DNA of 64,000 bases from contig QFQS01000001.1 in NCBI GenBank assembly GCA_003243455.1, positions 1,364,001-1,428,000 of the forward strand. Direction: 5' to 3'. A program made the translations under genes and the position numbers. The stretch is from Cereibacter sphaeroides. Its GTDB lineage: Bacteria > Pseudomonadota > Alphaproteobacteria > Rhodobacterales > Rhodobacteraceae. The notes under the pieces were generated by a model, which saw only the letters and a program-made list of their open reading frames with translations, searched no databases and was not told the DNA's origin. Below, piece after piece: positions 17,390 to 26,699 of the stretch (positions are counted from its first letter, which is position 1; each line of letters begins with the position of its first letter).

Positions 17390-18541
17390 ATGTTCACCAA
17401 AATCCAGACTGTCGCGGCCAAAGCCGCCAAGGGCTTTTGGCAAGGGCTGCCCGACAGCAGCCATATCGCAAATGACAAGACCGCCAAGGAACCTTCGGCA
17501 AAACCCTTGCTGATCGCCGAGGATGCGCGGGTTTCAATGTCCAGTTTCGGATGGCGCATGACCTTTGCCGCTGCGGGTGTGGCGCTGGTCGGCGGCCTGG
17601 GCAACGTCGCCCCGCTGCATGCAGAGACACTTCTGAACGTAAGCTACGACCCGACGCGCGAGCTTTACCGCGCCATCGACGAGGCTTTCGCGGCTGACTG
17701 GGTTGCCAAGGGTAACCCCGCCCCGCAGATCGAAGCCAGCCATGGCGGTTCCGGCGCTCAGGCGCGCGCGGTGATCGACGGGCTTGAGGCGCAGGTGGTC
17801 ACACTGGCGCTGGCATCGGACATCGACAAGATCGCGGCGGCTGGCAAACTGCCCGCCGACTGGCAGTCGAAACTGCCGCACAATTCTTCCCCCTATACTT
17901 CGACGATCGTGTTCCTTGTGCGCGAGGGCAATCCCAAGGGCATCAAGGACTGGGGCGATCTGCTGAACGATGGGGTAGAGGTAATCACTCCGAACCCGAA
18001 GACCTCGGGCGGCGCGCGCTGGAACTATCTGGCCGCCTGGGCCTGGGCCGAGAAGAACGGCAAGGATCCGAAGGAATTCGTCGGCGCATTGTTCAAACAT
18101 GTGCCTGTGCTTGACAGCGGTGCGCGCGGATCGACCACGACCTTCGCTCAGCGCGGCATCGGTGACGTGTTGCTGGCGTGGGAGAACGAGGCCTATCTCG
18201 CACTGAACGAGCTTGGCGATGACAAGTTCGACATCGTCGTGCCCAGCGTTTCAGTCCTGGCCGAACCCCCGGTTGCGCTAGTCGAAGCCAACCTGAAAAC
18301 CGATGAACAGCGCAAGCTTGCCACGGCGTATCTCGACTATCTCTACACGCCAGAAGCCCAGGCGATCATCTTCAAGAACTTCTATCGCGGCTGGGACACA
18401 TCCAAAGCCAACCCCGAGGATGTGGCGCGCTTTCCCAAGCTTGATCTCGTGACCATCGCCGATTTCGGCGGCTGGGCCAAAGTTCAGCCCGAACATTTCG
18501 GCGACGGCGGCATCTTCGACCAGATCTACGTCGCGAAATGA
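17390..18541 (+). CDS. sbp: Sulfate-type ABC transporter substrate-binding protein
   Basis: A 383-aa periplasmic sulfate/thiosulfate-binding protein. Family motifs are VSYDPTRELYRAI, ASHGGSGAQARAV and NPKTSGGARWNYLAAW. The signal peptide MSSFGWRMTFAAAGVALVGG (cleaved after LHA) begins only at residue 50. ATG 17390 has AGGGAGAAAACCC upstream and is the better-supported start, giving a 49-residue polar extension; an internal ATG at 17537 gives a normal precursor but has a weak ribosome site. The stop overlaps cysT by ATGA. Confidence 0.9.
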   Translation: MFTKIQTVAAKAAKGFWQGLPDSSHIANDKTAKEPSAKPLLIAEDARVSMSSFGWRMTFAAAGVALVGGLGNVAPLHAETLLNVSYDPTRELYRAIDEAFAADWVAKGNPAPQIEASHGGSGAQARAVIDGLEAQVVTLALASDIDKIAAAGKLPADWQSKLPHNSSPYTSTIVFLVREGNPKGIKDWGDLLNDGVEVITPNPKTSGGARWNYLAAWAWAEKNGKDPKEFVGALFKHVPVLDSGARGSTTTFAQRGIGDVLLAWENEAYLALNELGDDKFDIVVPSVSVLAEPPVALVEANLKTDEQRKLATAYLDYLYTPEAQAIIFKNFYRGWDTSKANPEDVARFPKLDLVTIADFGGWAKVQPEHFGDGGIFDQIYVAK

Positions 18542-19389
18542 GCAAGGTGGTCCCCGTGCAGCAACTGATTCAGCGCTCCCCCATGCCCGGCTTCGGCCTC
18601 AGCATGGGGATCACCCTTACCATGCTGTCGCTTGTCGTCATTCTGCCGATCGGGGCCTTGCTGCTGAAAGGCGCCATGGCCGGACCGGCAGAAGTCTGGC
18701 GCGTCATCAACACAGAACGCAGTTGGGCCGCGCTTTACCTTTCCTTCCGCTTGTCGCTGTTCGCGGCGCTGTTCAATCTGGTCTTCGGTGTGCTGCTGGC
18801 CTGGGTTCTGGTGCGCTATCGCTTTCCCGGGCGCGCCATCCTGAACGCCGCCGTCGATCTACCCTTTGCGCTGCCCACCGCCGTGGCCGGCATCTCGCTG
18901 ACCGCGCTTTATGCCCCGAACGGCGCTTTCGGAATGCTGGCGCAGGAAGTGGGTGTCAGGATCGCCTATACACAGTGGGGCATCCTGATCGCGCTTATCT
19001 TTGTCGGCCTGCCCTTTGTCACCCGCACGGTGCAGCCGGTGATCGAAGAGATCGAGCATGAGGTGGAGGAAGCCTCGGCGACCCTGGGTGCATGCCGCGT
19101 TTACACATTGCGCCGCGTGATCCTGCCGATCCTGGCCCCGGCCGCGCTGACAGGCTTTGCCCTGGCGCTGGCACGATCGGTGGGCGAATACGGCTCGGTC
19201 ATCTTCATCGCCGGGAACATTCCGGTTCAGACAGAGATAGCGCCCCTGCTGGTCGTCATCCGTCTGGAAGAATTCGACTACAACGGTGCGGCAGCCATCG
19301 GCATCGCCATGCTGGTGATTTCCTTTCTTATGCTTCTGGCCATCAACGTGGTGCAGATCTGGTCACGCCGGAGGATCGGCCTTGTCTGA
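18538..19389 (+). CDS. cysT: Sulfate ABC transporter permease CysT
   Basis: A 283-aa inner-membrane permease, one of two forming the sulfate/thiosulfate channel. About six helices are visible; the EAA loop is EASATLGACRVYTLRRVILP near residue 180. The segment VDLPFALPTAVAGISLTALY is highly typical of CysT/CysU. It overlaps the binding-protein gene by 4 bases and cysW by 8 bases. Confidence 0.96.
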   Translation: MSKVVPVQQLIQRSPMPGFGLSMGITLTMLSLVVILPIGALLLKGAMAGPAEVWRVINTERSWAALYLSFRLSLFAALFNLVFGVLLAWVLVRYRFPGRAILNAAVDLPFALPTAVAGISLTALYAPNGAFGMLAQEVGVRIAYTQWGILIALIFVGLPFVTRTVQPVIEEIEHEVEEASATLGACRVYTLRRVILPILAPAALTGFALALARSVGEYGSVIFIAGNIPVQTEIAPLLVVIRLEEFDYNGAAAIGIAMLVISFLMLLAINVVQIWSRRRIGLV

Positions 19390-20251
19390 TATCACCACCT
19401 CTCTGCCCCGCTTCCGCCGTGCAACCGAGGAAGCGCCGATCGCCCGCTGGCTGCTGATCGGGCTGGCCGTTCTGGGCCTTTTCATTCTGGTTTTCGCCCC
19501 CCTCCTCGTGGTCTTCACCGAGGCCTTGGCCAAAGGGCTGGGCGCTGCGATCTCTTCGCTGGGCAACCGCGATGCAAGATCGGCGATCGGGCTGACGATC
19601 ACCGTGGCGGGCATCGCCATGCCCCTCAACGCCGCGTTTGGCGTTGCTGCCGCATGGGCAATCACCAAGTTCGACTTTCGTGGCAAGGCTTTCCTGATCA
19701 CCCTGATCGACCTGCCCTTCTCGGTTTCTCCGGTTGTTGCAGGTCTTTGCCTGGTGCTGCTTTTCGGCGCCAACAGCATGATCGGCGGATGGCTGGTGGC
19801 CAATGGCTACCCGATCATCTTCGCTCTTCCCGGCATCATCCTTGCCACCATGTTCGTCACCTTTCCCTTCGTTGCACGAGAGCTGATCCCGGTCATGATC
19901 GAGCAGGGCAAGGCCGAGGAAGAGGCCGCCCTGACCCTTGGCGCGAGCGGATGGCGCACCTTTTTCACGGTGACGCTGCCGAATATCCGCTGGGCGCTGC
20001 TCTACGGCGTGTTGCTGTGCAACGCCCGGGCCATGGGCGAATTCGGGGCGGTCGCGGTCGTGTCGGGCAAGATCCGGGGGCAGACGGCCACCATGCCGAT
20101 CACCATCGAGATGCTTTACAACGAATACCTCTCGGTTGCGGCGTTTTCGATGGCTGCGGTGCTCGCGCTGCTGGCGCTTGTCACGCTGCTTCTGAAATCG
20201 CTGCTTGAATGGCGCTACGCCGATCTTCTGGCCGCAACCCATCGCCATTGA
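19382..20251 (+). CDS. cysW: Sulfate ABC transporter permease CysW
   Basis: A 289-aa permease, partner of CysT. The EAA loop reads EAALTLGASGWRTFFTVTLP at about residue 180, and IDLPFSVSPVVAGLCLVLLF is the CysW counterpart of the CysT signature. The start is TTG 19382 with GGAGG ten bases upstream, inside the end of cysT. It is followed by cysA after 14 bases. Confidence 0.95.
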   Translation: MSDITTSLPRFRRATEEAPIARWLLIGLAVLGLFILVFAPLLVVFTEALAKGLGAAISSLGNRDARSAIGLTITVAGIAMPLNAAFGVAAAWAITKFDFRGKAFLITLIDLPFSVSPVVAGLCLVLLFGANSMIGGWLVANGYPIIFALPGIILATMFVTFPFVARELIPVMIEQGKAEEEAALTLGASGWRTFFTVTLPNIRWALLYGVLLCNARAMGEFGAVAVVSGKIRGQTATMPITIEMLYNEYLSVAAFSMAAVLALLALVTLLLKSLLEWRYADLLAATHRH

Positions 20252-20265
20252 AAGGAGTCGGTTCA

Positions 20266-20985
20266 ATGCATATCGAGATCGACGAGATTTCCAAGGAATT
20301 CGGCTCAACCGCCGCGCTGCTGCCCGTCAGCCTCAAAATCCCGTCAGGGGCGCTTGTCGCTCTGCTTGGGCCCTCTGGCTCGGGCAAGACCACGCTTCTG
20401 CGCGTTCTGGGCGGGCTTGAGTTCCCAAGCTCGGGCCGTGTGCTGTTCGACGGGCAAGACGCAACTGGCCTTTCGGTGCAGGAACGCCGCGCGGGATTTG
20501 TGTTCCAGTCTTATGCGCTGTTCCGGCACATGACGGTCTATGAGAACATCGCCTATGGTCTGCGCGCCCGGCCCCGCAAGACGCGTCCTACAGGGGCCGA
20601 GATCGCGCGGCGCGTTACCAAGCTGCTGGAGTTGATCCAACTGCCGGACATCGGTGACCGCTATCCCAACCAACTGTCCGGTGGCCAGCGTCAGCGCGTG
20701 GCGCTGGCACGCGCACTGGCTATCGAGCCGCGGATGCTGCTGCTGGACGAGCCGTTCGGTGCGCTGGATGCCCGCGTTCGCAAAGAGTTGCGCCAGGGTC
20801 TGCGCGAAATCCATGACACGACCGGGCTGACCACTGTATTTGTCACCCATGACCAGGAAGAGGCGATGGAACTGGCCGATCTTGTGGTGGTCATGTCCAT
20901 GGGACGGATCGAGCAGATCGGCAAACCCGCCGACCTGCGCGCGCGCCCGAAGACAGCCTTCGTCCGCGATTTCCTGCAGGTCTGA
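20266..20985 (+). CDS. cysA: Sulfate ABC transporter ATP-binding protein CysA (short form)
   Basis: A 239-aa ATPase energising sulfate import. Walker A GPSGSGKTTLLR, signature LSGGQRQRVALARAL, Walker B LLLDEPFGALDARV and FVTHDQEEAMELAD are intact. At 239 residues it stops right after the nucleotide-binding domain and lacks the C-terminal regulatory domain of the ~350-aa CysA/MalK type. ATG 20266 has AAAGGAGTCGG upstream; the open frame to 20209 lies inside cysW. Confidence 0.95.
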   Translation: MHIEIDEISKEFGSTAALLPVSLKIPSGALVALLGPSGSGKTTLLRVLGGLEFPSSGRVLFDGQDATGLSVQERRAGFVFQSYALFRHMTVYENIAYGLRARPRKTRPTGAEIARRVTKLLELIQLPDIGDRYPNQLSGGQRQRVALARALAIEPRMLLLDEPFGALDARVRKELRQGLREIHDTTGLTTVFVTHDQEEAMELADLVVVMSMGRIEQIGKPADLRARPKTAFVRDFLQV

Positions 20986-21041
20986 CGGGGGCACACATGC
21001 AAGTATCTCTGCAAGCCGAAAAGCCGAAACGGAGCGGGCCG

Positions 21042-21506
21042 ATGGACCGGATTGATCGCAAGATCCTGCACGAATTGCAGGCCGATGCCACGCTTCCCAT
21101 TGCGCAACTGGCCGAACGGGTCGGCCTGTCGCAAACCCCGTGCTGGAAGCGTGTCCAGAAGCTGGAGGAGCAGGGGGTGATACTTGGCCGCGTCGCGCTG
21201 GTCGATCCGCAAAAGATCGGGCTGGACCTCATGGTTTTCGTTGAGATCGAGGCGCTGGATCATAGCCCCGAATGGCGGGACACATTCAGCAAGGCTATCG
21301 CAAGCCTGCCCGAGGTTCTGGACGTCTTCCGCATGGCGGGCGAAGTCGACTACCTGCTGCGTGTGGTGGTCGAGGACATGATGCAGTTCGACACCTTTTA
21401 CAAAAGGCTGACCGCGCTGGTCCCGCTCAAATCCGTGACGTCCAAGTTCACGATGGAGCGGATCAAGGCGACCACCGCCTATCCGATCAACATCACCGAC
21501 CGCTGA
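21042..21506 (+). CDS. Lrp/AsnC family transcriptional regulator
   Basis: A 154-aa regulator. An N-terminal helix-turn-helix (DRIDRKILHELQADATLPIA, then RVGLSQTPCWKRVQKLEEQG) precedes the RAM/AsnC ligand domain. The start ATG 21042 is preceded by GGAGCGGG; a start at 20997 would add 15 residues. It follows cysA by 56 bases on the same strand, so it may be co-transcribed and could respond to sulfur amino acids such as cysteine. That is inference from position. It overlaps the convergent BatD gene by 14 bases. Confidence 0.93.
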   Translation: MDRIDRKILHELQADATLPIAQLAERVGLSQTPCWKRVQKLEEQGVILGRVALVDPQKIGLDLMVFVEIEALDHSPEWRDTFSKAIASLPEVLDVFRMAGEVDYLLRVVVEDMMQFDTFYKRLTALVPLKSVTSKFTMERIKATTAYPINITDR

Positions 21507-22794
21507 GTCCGCTTTTCCAGGCGTTCAGCGGCGGCAGCCGTGGCGAAACAGGCCGGTAACCGCAGCTTCGCCGCAGCTTGGTCCTTTCGCGGGCAATACT
21601 ATCTGAAAGCCTGCGACGCAGATCGGCATCGGCGCCTTTGGCCGCAACTTCCGGCCCATAAGCCCTTCTTTCCAGAACGATCAGCAGATGGTCGATGTCG
21701 AGCGGCACCTCGCTCTGGCCCCAGGTATCAAGCCAGCAGTGCAAAGCTGGCCGGATACTGGCAATGCTTCCCTGATGCACGTCGTGGCGTAGTTCGCGGA
21801 AGAGGACTGGCTCGAAATGCCGCCTCGTGCTGCGCCAGACCGCACCCCGTCGTCGCAACAGAAACAGCATCAGGGCCACCACGCCCAGACCAGCAGTCAG
21901 GGTGATGATCAGCCACGTTCGCCATGCCGGCTCCTGCCCGGACGCAGACCACCCAGGCGGCGCTGCCACGGAAAAGCGGACGGGGTCGATGCTGACAGTG
22001 GCAATGGATTGCGTCTGGTTGTTCCACCAGTCCAGTTTGATCGCAGGCAGGTTGTAGTCCCCAGGCACTTCGACCACATAAGTCACCGCCTCAACCCGAC
22101 GTGCGACATCGGGATCGCCACGCTCTCCCGGTTTGTCGGTCAACTCCGGCTGGCCGGGATAGGCGCGCAAGCCCTGCGGGATTTCCAGCCCATCCAGCAG
22201 CGGTGGCAGCAACATCGCTTCGGTGCCTTTCGCCTCTTGCGTCAGGGTAAGCTTGACGACAGCGCCGGGTTTAGGCGCATCACCCGGCCCGTCTATCTTT
22301 GCGGCAAGGGTGAAGTCGTCGGCCGCAAGGAATGGGTTCAATCCTTCGGCCCCTTTCGGAACGACGGCCGAAAACTGGATGGGCGGCATATCGACCGGGG
22401 TTTTCATTGCGGCGTTCGTCATTGGATCGGCGTAGGTCACGTCGATCTGGCTGGGCGGCAGGACATACTCTGCGGCGCGCTGGGGGGTTATCTGGTAGAT
22501 GCGATGCAGCCCCGCCCAGCTTTCGCTACCGATCCGTTGGGTAACTGGTCGGCTTGAGCCGGAGATCTGGCGCGTGATCGCGTCTGCGAGTTGCAGATCG
22601 GGCCAGACTGGCGGATCCGGCATGTAGGTCGGAACCAGCAGGGTAATGGAAACCGTAACGGGGGTGCCGACAGTGACCGGGCCGTCGGGGTCGAGTTCTA
22701 CCTGCACCTGCGGTTGTTCGGCGGGTGCTGCAGCCTCTTGCCCCCAGACTGGCAAGGCAAGAAAGAAGAGTATGAGAATAGGCCGCCCCCTCAT
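21493..22794 (-). CDS. BatD-like protein (oxygen tolerance family)
   Basis: A 433-aa membrane-anchored periplasmic protein. It has a signal peptide (MRGRPILILFFLALPVWG), a beta-rich periplasmic part starting VQVELDPDGPVTVGTPVTVS, and a helix at about residues 290-312 (WLIITLTAGLGVVALMLFLL) followed by a cytoplasmic tail. This is the BatD arrangement. It is last in the moxR-bat operon and overlaps the VWA-TPR gene by 4 bases. Confidence 0.85.
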   Translation of the reverse strand: MRGRPILILFFLALPVWGQEAAAPAEQPQVQVELDPDGPVTVGTPVTVSITLLVPTYMPDPPVWPDLQLADAITRQISGSSRPVTQRIGSESWAGLHRIYQITPQRAAEYVLPPSQIDVTYADPMTNAAMKTPVDMPPIQFSAVVPKGAEGLNPFLAADDFTLAAKIDGPGDAPKPGAVVKLTLTQEAKGTEAMLLPPLLDGLEIPQGLRAYPGQPELTDKPGERGDPDVARRVEAVTYVVEVPGDYNLPAIKLDWWNNQTQSIATVSIDPVRFSVAAPPGWSASGQEPAWRTWLIITLTAGLGVVALMLFLLRRRGAVWRSTRRHFEPVLFRELRHDVHQGSIASIRPALHCWLDTWGQSEVPLDIDHLLIVLERRAYGPEVAAKGADADLRRRLSDSIARERTKLRRSCGYRPVSPRLPPLNAWKSGLSGR

Positions 22795-24296
22795 GGGCTG
22801 CCTCCACTCGACGCGGATTCAATCGAGAACCGCGATTTCAGGAAATCCGCCGGTTTGGTCTGAACCTGTCGCATCCATTGCGCTGCCGCATCCTCGGACA
22901 ACTGGCTGTCTGCGGTGATCGTCATCTCTTTCCCCTCACCGGCAGGCAGATCGTTTACCGTCGAGTCGGGGGCATTATCCTCGTTGTTGGCCTCTGGATC
23001 GGACCCTTCGCGCGCTTCGGTCAAGTAGGCGATGATCCTTTCGGTCAGCGCCAGATTGTCCTTTGCGGCATTGTTGCGTGGATCAATCTTCAGCGCTGCC
23101 TCGAACGCTGCCTTCCCGCCTTGATAATCGCGCCCACGCACCAACGCGACGCCACGGTTGAATTGCGCCCCGGCGGTCTGGATCGGCGCCAGAAGATCGG
23201 CTGCCTCCTGATACTTTCCGCTGCGGATCAGGGCTGCGGCATGCCACATCGGATCGGTGAAGATCTGGGCAGACTTGGCATAATCATGCGTGGCATAGGC
23301 CCGCGCGCCTTGCTGGTCCGACGTCCAGAAAAGATCGGCAATCGTTCCGGCTCGCCCCGTCTGCGGCAAGAGCAGAACCGCAGCCAAAGCCGCCCTATGC
23401 AGTGTCGTGCCGCGTCGAAACCAGAACAGCACCAGAAGCGCGGCCGGAATGGCAAAGATCCATCCGTCATCCTGCAACTGCCCAGTTCCCGTCCCCGCAC
23501 GCGCAAGGCTGGTGGCCAGCGCCCGATTCACAGCCCGCACGTCGCTGTTATCGACGGTCGAGCGCACAACCTCCACAGATGCGCCACGCATCCAGTCATC
23601 CACTTCGGCACCGCCGCCATCCGGCGCCACGATCAGCGCAACTCTTCCTGACCCTTCGTTCGGAAAAGCGGCAATGTCCGAAGGATCGACGCCATCCGTA
23701 ACGAACAGCACGCTGCCTGGCGTCGGCTCTTGCGCAAGCAACGTCTCTGCCAGTTTCAGCGCCTCAGACGCCTTGCGCCCTGCGCGCGGCATGATGCCGG
23801 GATCCAGCCCCTCCAGAAAGGGCTGCAGCACCGTGGGGTCGTCGGTAAGCGGCATGACCAGATGCGCGGTGCCTGCATAGGCGATCAGCCCGACCCGCCC
23901 CCCGGCGCGTGCCGCGATCAGGTCGCGTATCTTCTGCCGCGCCCGTTCCAGCCGACTTGGCGGCACATCGCCCTGGGCCATGCTTGGCGACAGGTCGAGC
24001 GCGATGACCACCGGCGCGGTCTCGGTAACAAAAGGCGACGGGGCAGGACGCCAAGCGGGTCCGGCGGCAACGATGACCATGAAGGCGGTCGCGCAAAGCA
24101 GGATGTCGGATGCACTGATGCGGCCCGCCTGTACGCGGCCAATGGTCAAGGCTTCGCGCAGATGCGGCGCGATCTGCACGAAGTCCTGCCGCTCGATTCT
24201 GGCCGAACGCCGCAACAGGAGCCACAGCAGCACAAGCAGCGGCAGTGCCAGAAGCCAGAGGGGGCGCAAAAGTGTGAAGGCTGCAAGATCGCTCAA
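22791..24296 (-). CDS. VWA-TPR protein, BatB/BatC-like fusion
   Basis: A 501-aa membrane protein. Two N-terminal helices flank a von Willebrand A domain with a MIDAS motif (IALDLSPSMAQGD, about residue 95); a further helix near residue 270-295 is followed by TPR sequence (FNRGVALVRGRDYQGGKAAF, then ALKIDPRNNAAKDNLALTER). The C-terminus is acidic. It combines what are separate BatB and BatC proteins elsewhere. The start is TTG 24296, overlapping the preceding stop as TTGA. Confidence 0.88.
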   Translation of the reverse strand: MSDLAAFTLLRPLWLLALPLLVLLWLLLRRSARIERQDFVQIAPHLREALTIGRVQAGRISASDILLCATAFMVIVAAGPAWRPAPSPFVTETAPVVIALDLSPSMAQGDVPPSRLERARQKIRDLIAARAGGRVGLIAYAGTAHLVMPLTDDPTVLQPFLEGLDPGIMPRAGRKASEALKLAETLLAQEPTPGSVLFVTDGVDPSDIAAFPNEGSGRVALIVAPDGGGAEVDDWMRGASVEVVRSTVDNSDVRAVNRALATSLARAGTGTGQLQDDGWIFAIPAALLVLFWFRRGTTLHRAALAAVLLLPQTGRAGTIADLFWTSDQQGARAYATHDYAKSAQIFTDPMWHAAALIRSGKYQEAADLLAPIQTAGAQFNRGVALVRGRDYQGGKAAFEAALKIDPRNNAAKDNLALTERIIAYLTEAREGSDPEANNEDNAPDSTVNDLPAGEGKEMTITADSQLSEDAAAQWMRQVQTKPADFLKSRFSIESASSGGSP

Positions 24297-25285
24297 CCGA
24301 GGACCTTTCTTCTGTGTCGAATACGGCTTGTCAGCATTTCGACCGCATAGCCCACCATTGCCAGCGCTACGAAAGTTGCTGCCACGACCCCGGTCAAAGG
24401 AAGGCGCGGGCGCCACGACACGGTCTGCCCCAGCCGCTGGCCGATCGCATCTATTTGCGCGTAAATCTGGCTCAAGCCCGCTTCATCGGTCGCTTGGGAA
24501 AAATTTCCGCCAGCCGCAGTCGCAATTGTGGTCAGAGCGGCGATGTCCACCCTGTCGTCATCATTTTCGGCATCGGGATTTCCGACCGCGATGGTGTAAA
24601 TAGTCACCTTGTTCTGTCGGGCAATGTCAGCAGCTTTTGCGGGCGCCATCCGGCTTGACGTATCGGCCCCGTCCGACAGCAGTATCAGCACCCGGTCATC
24701 TACCTTGGATGCCGCGAAAGACTGGATTGCCAGACCAATCGCGTCGCCCAGAACCGTATTCTGCCCGGCCATGCCCGGCTGCAAGGTTGCCAGCAGGCTG
24801 CGTGCGGCTGCGGTATCCTGAGTGAACGGGACAAGCACATAGGGCATCGAGCCAAAAACGATCAGGCCTATCCTGTCATCCTTGCGATTGGCGATGAAGG
24901 CGTCGAGCACCTCCTTCACCCCATCAAGTCGTGCCACAGTCGTTCCGTTCGCGACCGCGAAATCTTTCGTGGACATTGAACCAGAGATATCGACGGCCAG
25001 CATGATGTCACGAGCCGCCAACGTCCGCTCAATCGGGTCACCCAGCCGTTCGGGCCGCGCCACCACAGTAACGGCCAGCAGCCAGAGCAGGGCGACGAAA
25101 ACCACCTGCAAACGCCGACGGGGCAGGACAACCGCACCCTCTCCGGTTTCCAGCCCGGCACTGACCCTCTCGAAAAACGGCAGGCGCAGCGCCTCGACAA
25201 CCTCTCGCCGTGGTGGCGCCAGCCCCCACACGATCAGCGGCAGAGGCAGCGCCAGAAAGGCAAAAGGGAAGCCGAACTCAATCAT
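24293..25285 (-). CDS. VWA domain protein, BatA-like
   Basis: A 330-aa membrane protein with N-terminal helices, a VWA domain and a C-terminal helix. The MIDAS motif is AVDISGSMSTKD (about residue 92), with the threonine/aspartate loops LPGMAGQNTVLGDAIG-like and LLSDGADTSS. ATG 25285 overlaps the DUF4381 stop by 8 bases; the longer frame to 25384 lies in that gene. It acts with the neighbouring MoxR ATPase, whose family usually remodels VWA-domain partners. Confidence 0.9.
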   Translation of the reverse strand: MIEFGFPFAFLALPLPLIVWGLAPPRREVVEALRLPFFERVSAGLETGEGAVVLPRRRLQVVFVALLWLLAVTVVARPERLGDPIERTLAARDIMLAVDISGSMSTKDFAVANGTTVARLDGVKEVLDAFIANRKDDRIGLIVFGSMPYVLVPFTQDTAAARSLLATLQPGMAGQNTVLGDAIGLAIQSFAASKVDDRVLILLSDGADTSSRMAPAKAADIARQNKVTIYTIAVGNPDAENDDDRVDIAALTTIATAAGGNFSQATDEAGLSQIYAQIDAIGQRLGQTVSWRPRLPLTGVVAATFVALAMVGYAVEMLTSRIRHRRKVLG

Positions 25286-25754
25286 GGTGATACCGAATCC
25301 ACTGGTCTGTCGCGACGACCAGTGCTGCTCCGTCAAAGGCTGGAGGCCGGGATGAATATGGCCCGGCCGACAGCGCTGCAGCAAACGGTGCGAAGCCTCC
25401 GCCGGTCCGGTTCAGAAAAGCGATCCAGTCAGCCCCGGTCAGACCTGCCACATCTGCCCTCTGAAACCCGACAAGTGCCGTACGGCGCAGCAGAGGGTTC
25501 ACTTCGGCCAACGCAGCCGGCTGACCGGCGCGCAGATCGGGCGCGATCCGTTGCAGTTCGGCCAGCGCCGCGCGGCGATAAGCAGTCGCTCGTCGGTGCT
25601 TCAGCAAGGCCCGCAGCGCAAACCCGACCATCGTCAGCAAAATCAACCCGACAACCGCCCAGGCAGGCGTTGCAGGCCACATCGACACGGCCGGAGGCTC
25701 CACAATGTCGTGAAGCTGATCCAGAAGCAAAATCAGGCTTTCATCGCCATTCAT
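25278..25754 (-). CDS. DUF4381 membrane protein
   Basis: A 158-aa protein with one membrane helix near residues 30-50 (AWAVVGLILLTMVGFALRAL) and a cytoplasmic C-terminal domain (AYRRAALAELQRIAPDLRAG, then VNPLLRRTALVGFQRADVAG). This is the DUF4381 family regularly found between DUF58 and VWA genes in moxR operons. It overlaps DUF58 (ATGA) and BatA (8 bases). The molecular role is unknown. Confidence 0.88.
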   Translation of the reverse strand: MNGDESLILLLDQLHDIVEPPAVSMWPATPAWAVVGLILLTMVGFALRALLKHRRATAYRRAALAELQRIAPDLRAGQPAALAEVNPLLRRTALVGFQRADVAGLTGADWIAFLNRTGGGFAPFAAALSAGPYSSRPPAFDGAALVVATDQWIRYHHD

Positions 25755-26698
25755 CGGCGTATCCCACCTGAGCGTCCGCCCAGAAGCCGCAACACCTGTG
25801 GTTCGGTCGGCTCGCCTGAGTCCAGTGGCAGGATCGCCGCATCAAGTCGGTCCTGCCACGACAGAAGCCGCTTGAGCCGCTCGCCCCCAACTTCGGTCAG
25901 GTTGCGCCGCGCGCGCGCCTCGGTCAGATCAAGTTCCACCTGCAAACGCCCATCACCCGCGACAAGCCGTCCCTGCGCAGGTAACTCATGCGCAAGTGGG
26001 TCAGAGACGGCTGCCAGCACGAGGTCATTCCCCCGCGCAATTCCTGTCAGGATGCGGAAAGTCTCGTCATCCGCGCCGTCGAAATCACTGACGATCAGCA
26101 GCAGCCAGTCATGTGAGACGATCTGCGCCGCCTTGGCGATGGCCTGGTTCAGCAGACCGGGCGCTTCGGCGCTGCTTGGGGTAATCGCCGATAGTGCGTC
26201 GTTACTCTCGGCCACCAGAGACAGGAATTGCAGCACCGAGGCGCGGCTGCGCCTTGCCTTGACGAACGCCGTGCCAGTTTCCGTTATCACCATGCCGCCG
26301 ACACGGTCGCCCGCACCCAGTATCCGCCAGGCCGTCAGCGCGGCAAATTCCGCCGCAGTCACAGACTTCATGTTGAGGCGAGAGCCAAAGAACATCGCCT
26401 GGCGCTGGTCGACGAGGATCAGCGCAGGCCGATCACGCTCTTCCCTCGTGACACGCACATGTGGATTGCCGGTTCGCGCCGTGACGCGCCAATCCATGTT
26501 GCGGATGTCATCCCCCGGAAGATAGGCCCGGATTTCCTCGAACTCCAGCCCGCGTCCGCGCAACCGCGATGCGCGACGCCCCGATAGAGCACTTCCCACC
26601 GGCTGACGCGGCAGAAAGTCGATGTTGCGGGCACGAACACCAAGCTGTGCCAGCCGGTCCAGGCCAACCCAAATCCGGGGATCGCGCCCCCCGTCCAT
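25751..26698 (-). CDS. DUF58 domain protein
   Basis: A 315-aa cytoplasmic protein with the hallmark motif FEEIRAYLPGDDIRNMDWRV followed by TARTGNPHVRV. A VWA-like fold follows, with a non-canonical metal site (LILVDQRQAMFFGSRLNMKS). It is a presumed MoxR partner. It starts one base after the HAD gene's stop and overlaps DUF4381, so it is in the same operon. Confidence 0.93.
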   Translation of the reverse strand: MDGGRDPRIWVGLDRLAQLGVRARNIDFLPRQPVGSALSGRRASRLRGRGLEFEEIRAYLPGDDIRNMDWRVTARTGNPHVRVTREERDRPALILVDQRQAMFFGSRLNMKSVTAAEFAALTAWRILGAGDRVGGMVITETGTAFVKARRSRASVLQFLSLVAESNDALSAITPSSAEAPGLLNQAIAKAAQIVSHDWLLLIVSDFDGADDETFRILTGIARGNDLVLAAVSDPLAHELPAQGRLVAGDGRLQVELDLTEARARRNLTEVGGERLKRLLSWQDRLDAAILPLDSGEPTEPQVLRLLGGRSGGIRR

Positions 26699-26699
26699 C

